This document shows positions 63,425 to 64,000 of a stretch of 64,000 nucleotides of DNA, piece by piece. The position numbers and the translations under genes were made by a program. The DNA is taken from assembly GCA_022414725.1 (NCBI GenBank), contig CM039462.1, positions 43,138,560 to 43,202,559 of the forward strand, read 5' to 3'. Each line of letters starts with the position of its first letter. Within the stretch, counting starts at the first letter, position 1. Origin of the DNA: Microglena sp. YARC. Taxonomy: Eukaryota > Chlorophyta > Chlorophyceae > Chlamydomonadales > Chlamydomonadaceae. A model generated the notes under the pieces. It worked only from the letters and a program-made list of their open reading frames with translations, did not search any database and was not told the origin of the DNA.

Positions 63425-64000
63425 TGGGAAGGTGAGAGAGTGGAGGGATTGTTCTTATCGAACAGCAACAGTTCTTACCAAACAGTAACAGATCCTTCGG
63501 TAAGAAATGGGACAGTGGCACTGGAGGGAGCTGAAGAGGGTGCAGGGATTGTTCTTATCGAACAGTAACAGTTCCTTTGGTAAGAACAGTAACAGTGGCA
63601 CTGGAGGGAGCTGAAGAGGGTGCAGGGATTGTTCTTATCGAACAGAAACAGTTCCTTTGGTAAGAACAGTAACAGTGGCACTGGAGGGAGCTGAAGAGGG
63701 TGCAGGGATTGTTCTTATCGAACAGTAACAGTTCTTACCAAACAGTAACAGTTCCTTTGGTAAGAACAGGAACAGTGCCGCTGAAGAGAACTAAAGAGGT
63801 TTCAGGGATTTTTCTTACCGTTTCTTTTGAAGGTGCATCCCTCCCAGCACCATCTTCACAGTGACACTGAAGGGAGCTGAAGAGGGTGCAGGGGTTGTTC
63901 TTATCGAACAGTAACAGTTCTTACCAAACAGTAACAGTTCCTTTGGTAAGAACAGGAACAGTGCCACTGAAGAGAACTAAAGAGGTTTCAGGGATTTTTC
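63425..64000 (-). repeat. Array around exon 1, about 60-115 bp units
   Basis: TTGTTCTTATCGAACAG, AACAGTTCCTTTGGTAAGAA and CACTGGAGGGAGCTGAAGAG recur six times before the window ends. The unit contains TTACC on one strand and GGTAAGAA on the other, both like the exon 1 donor (ACG|GTAAGA). GAGGGAGCTGAAG copies the acceptor side (CTTCAG) of exon 1. Confidence 0.85.
63819..63866 (-). CDS. Gene A (TPR protein), exon 1 of those visible
   Basis: The acceptor is CTCCCTTCAG|T and the donor AAGAAACG|GTAAGA. It is 48 bp: one base, 15 codons and 2 bases, VTVKMVLGGMHLQKK. CG is completed to Arg by exon 2. It has two ATG codons, so a start here is possible, but the base before Val suggests that coding continues from a further exon outside the window. 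It is short, and the support is phase plus repeated boundaries. Confidence 0.55.

Overview
The window is nuclear DNA from a eukaryote. Coding sequence occurs as short exons (36 to 369 bp) with GT-AG splice sites, and about nine tenths of the bases are tandem repeats, microsatellites and short interspersed elements. There is no operon, Shine-Dalgarno pattern or long intact ORF. The left edge carries the end of a DUF3494-type ice-binding protein gene, and short tracts of plant-type telomere repeat (CCCTAAA) occur inside the sequence. A cold-adapted green alga with a bloated genome would fit. That is inference; the species cannot be read from the sequence.

Layout. 0-2 kb: two exons of the ice-binding protein on the plus strand. 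About 6.4-19.6 kb: a minus-strand gene (gene B), rebuilt from five to seven exons, for an unrecognised, probably nuclear protein with basic clusters and an acidic tract. 19.6-29 kb: GTG-rich satellite, a LINE fragment, MITEs and a tandem tRNA-like SINE array. 29.6-63.9 kb: a minus-strand gene (gene A) for a tetratricopeptide-repeat (TPR) protein. Fifteen exons can be placed, every junction keeps reading phase, and together they give about 680 residues. Both ends of gene A are missing or unresolved.

The main observation is how the introns of genes A and B are built. Nearly every exon boundary is the seed of its own tandem array. Upstream of an exon lie 1 to 24 extra copies of the 3' splice site plus the first codons. 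Downstream lie 2 to more than 20 copies of the last codons plus the 5' splice site. The copies decay with distance, often keep GT or AG, and make up a large part of intron length. This looks like intron growth by repeated local duplication across splice junctions.

Mobile DNA is also abundant. There are two hAT-like MITE families with 8-bp target-site duplications that can be read directly, a tRNA-derived SINE with recognisable A and B boxes, a second SINE-like element with variable tails, and several unclassified repeats of 150 to 200 bp. One MITE sits inside a duplicated exon copy, which allows relative dating of the exon duplications.
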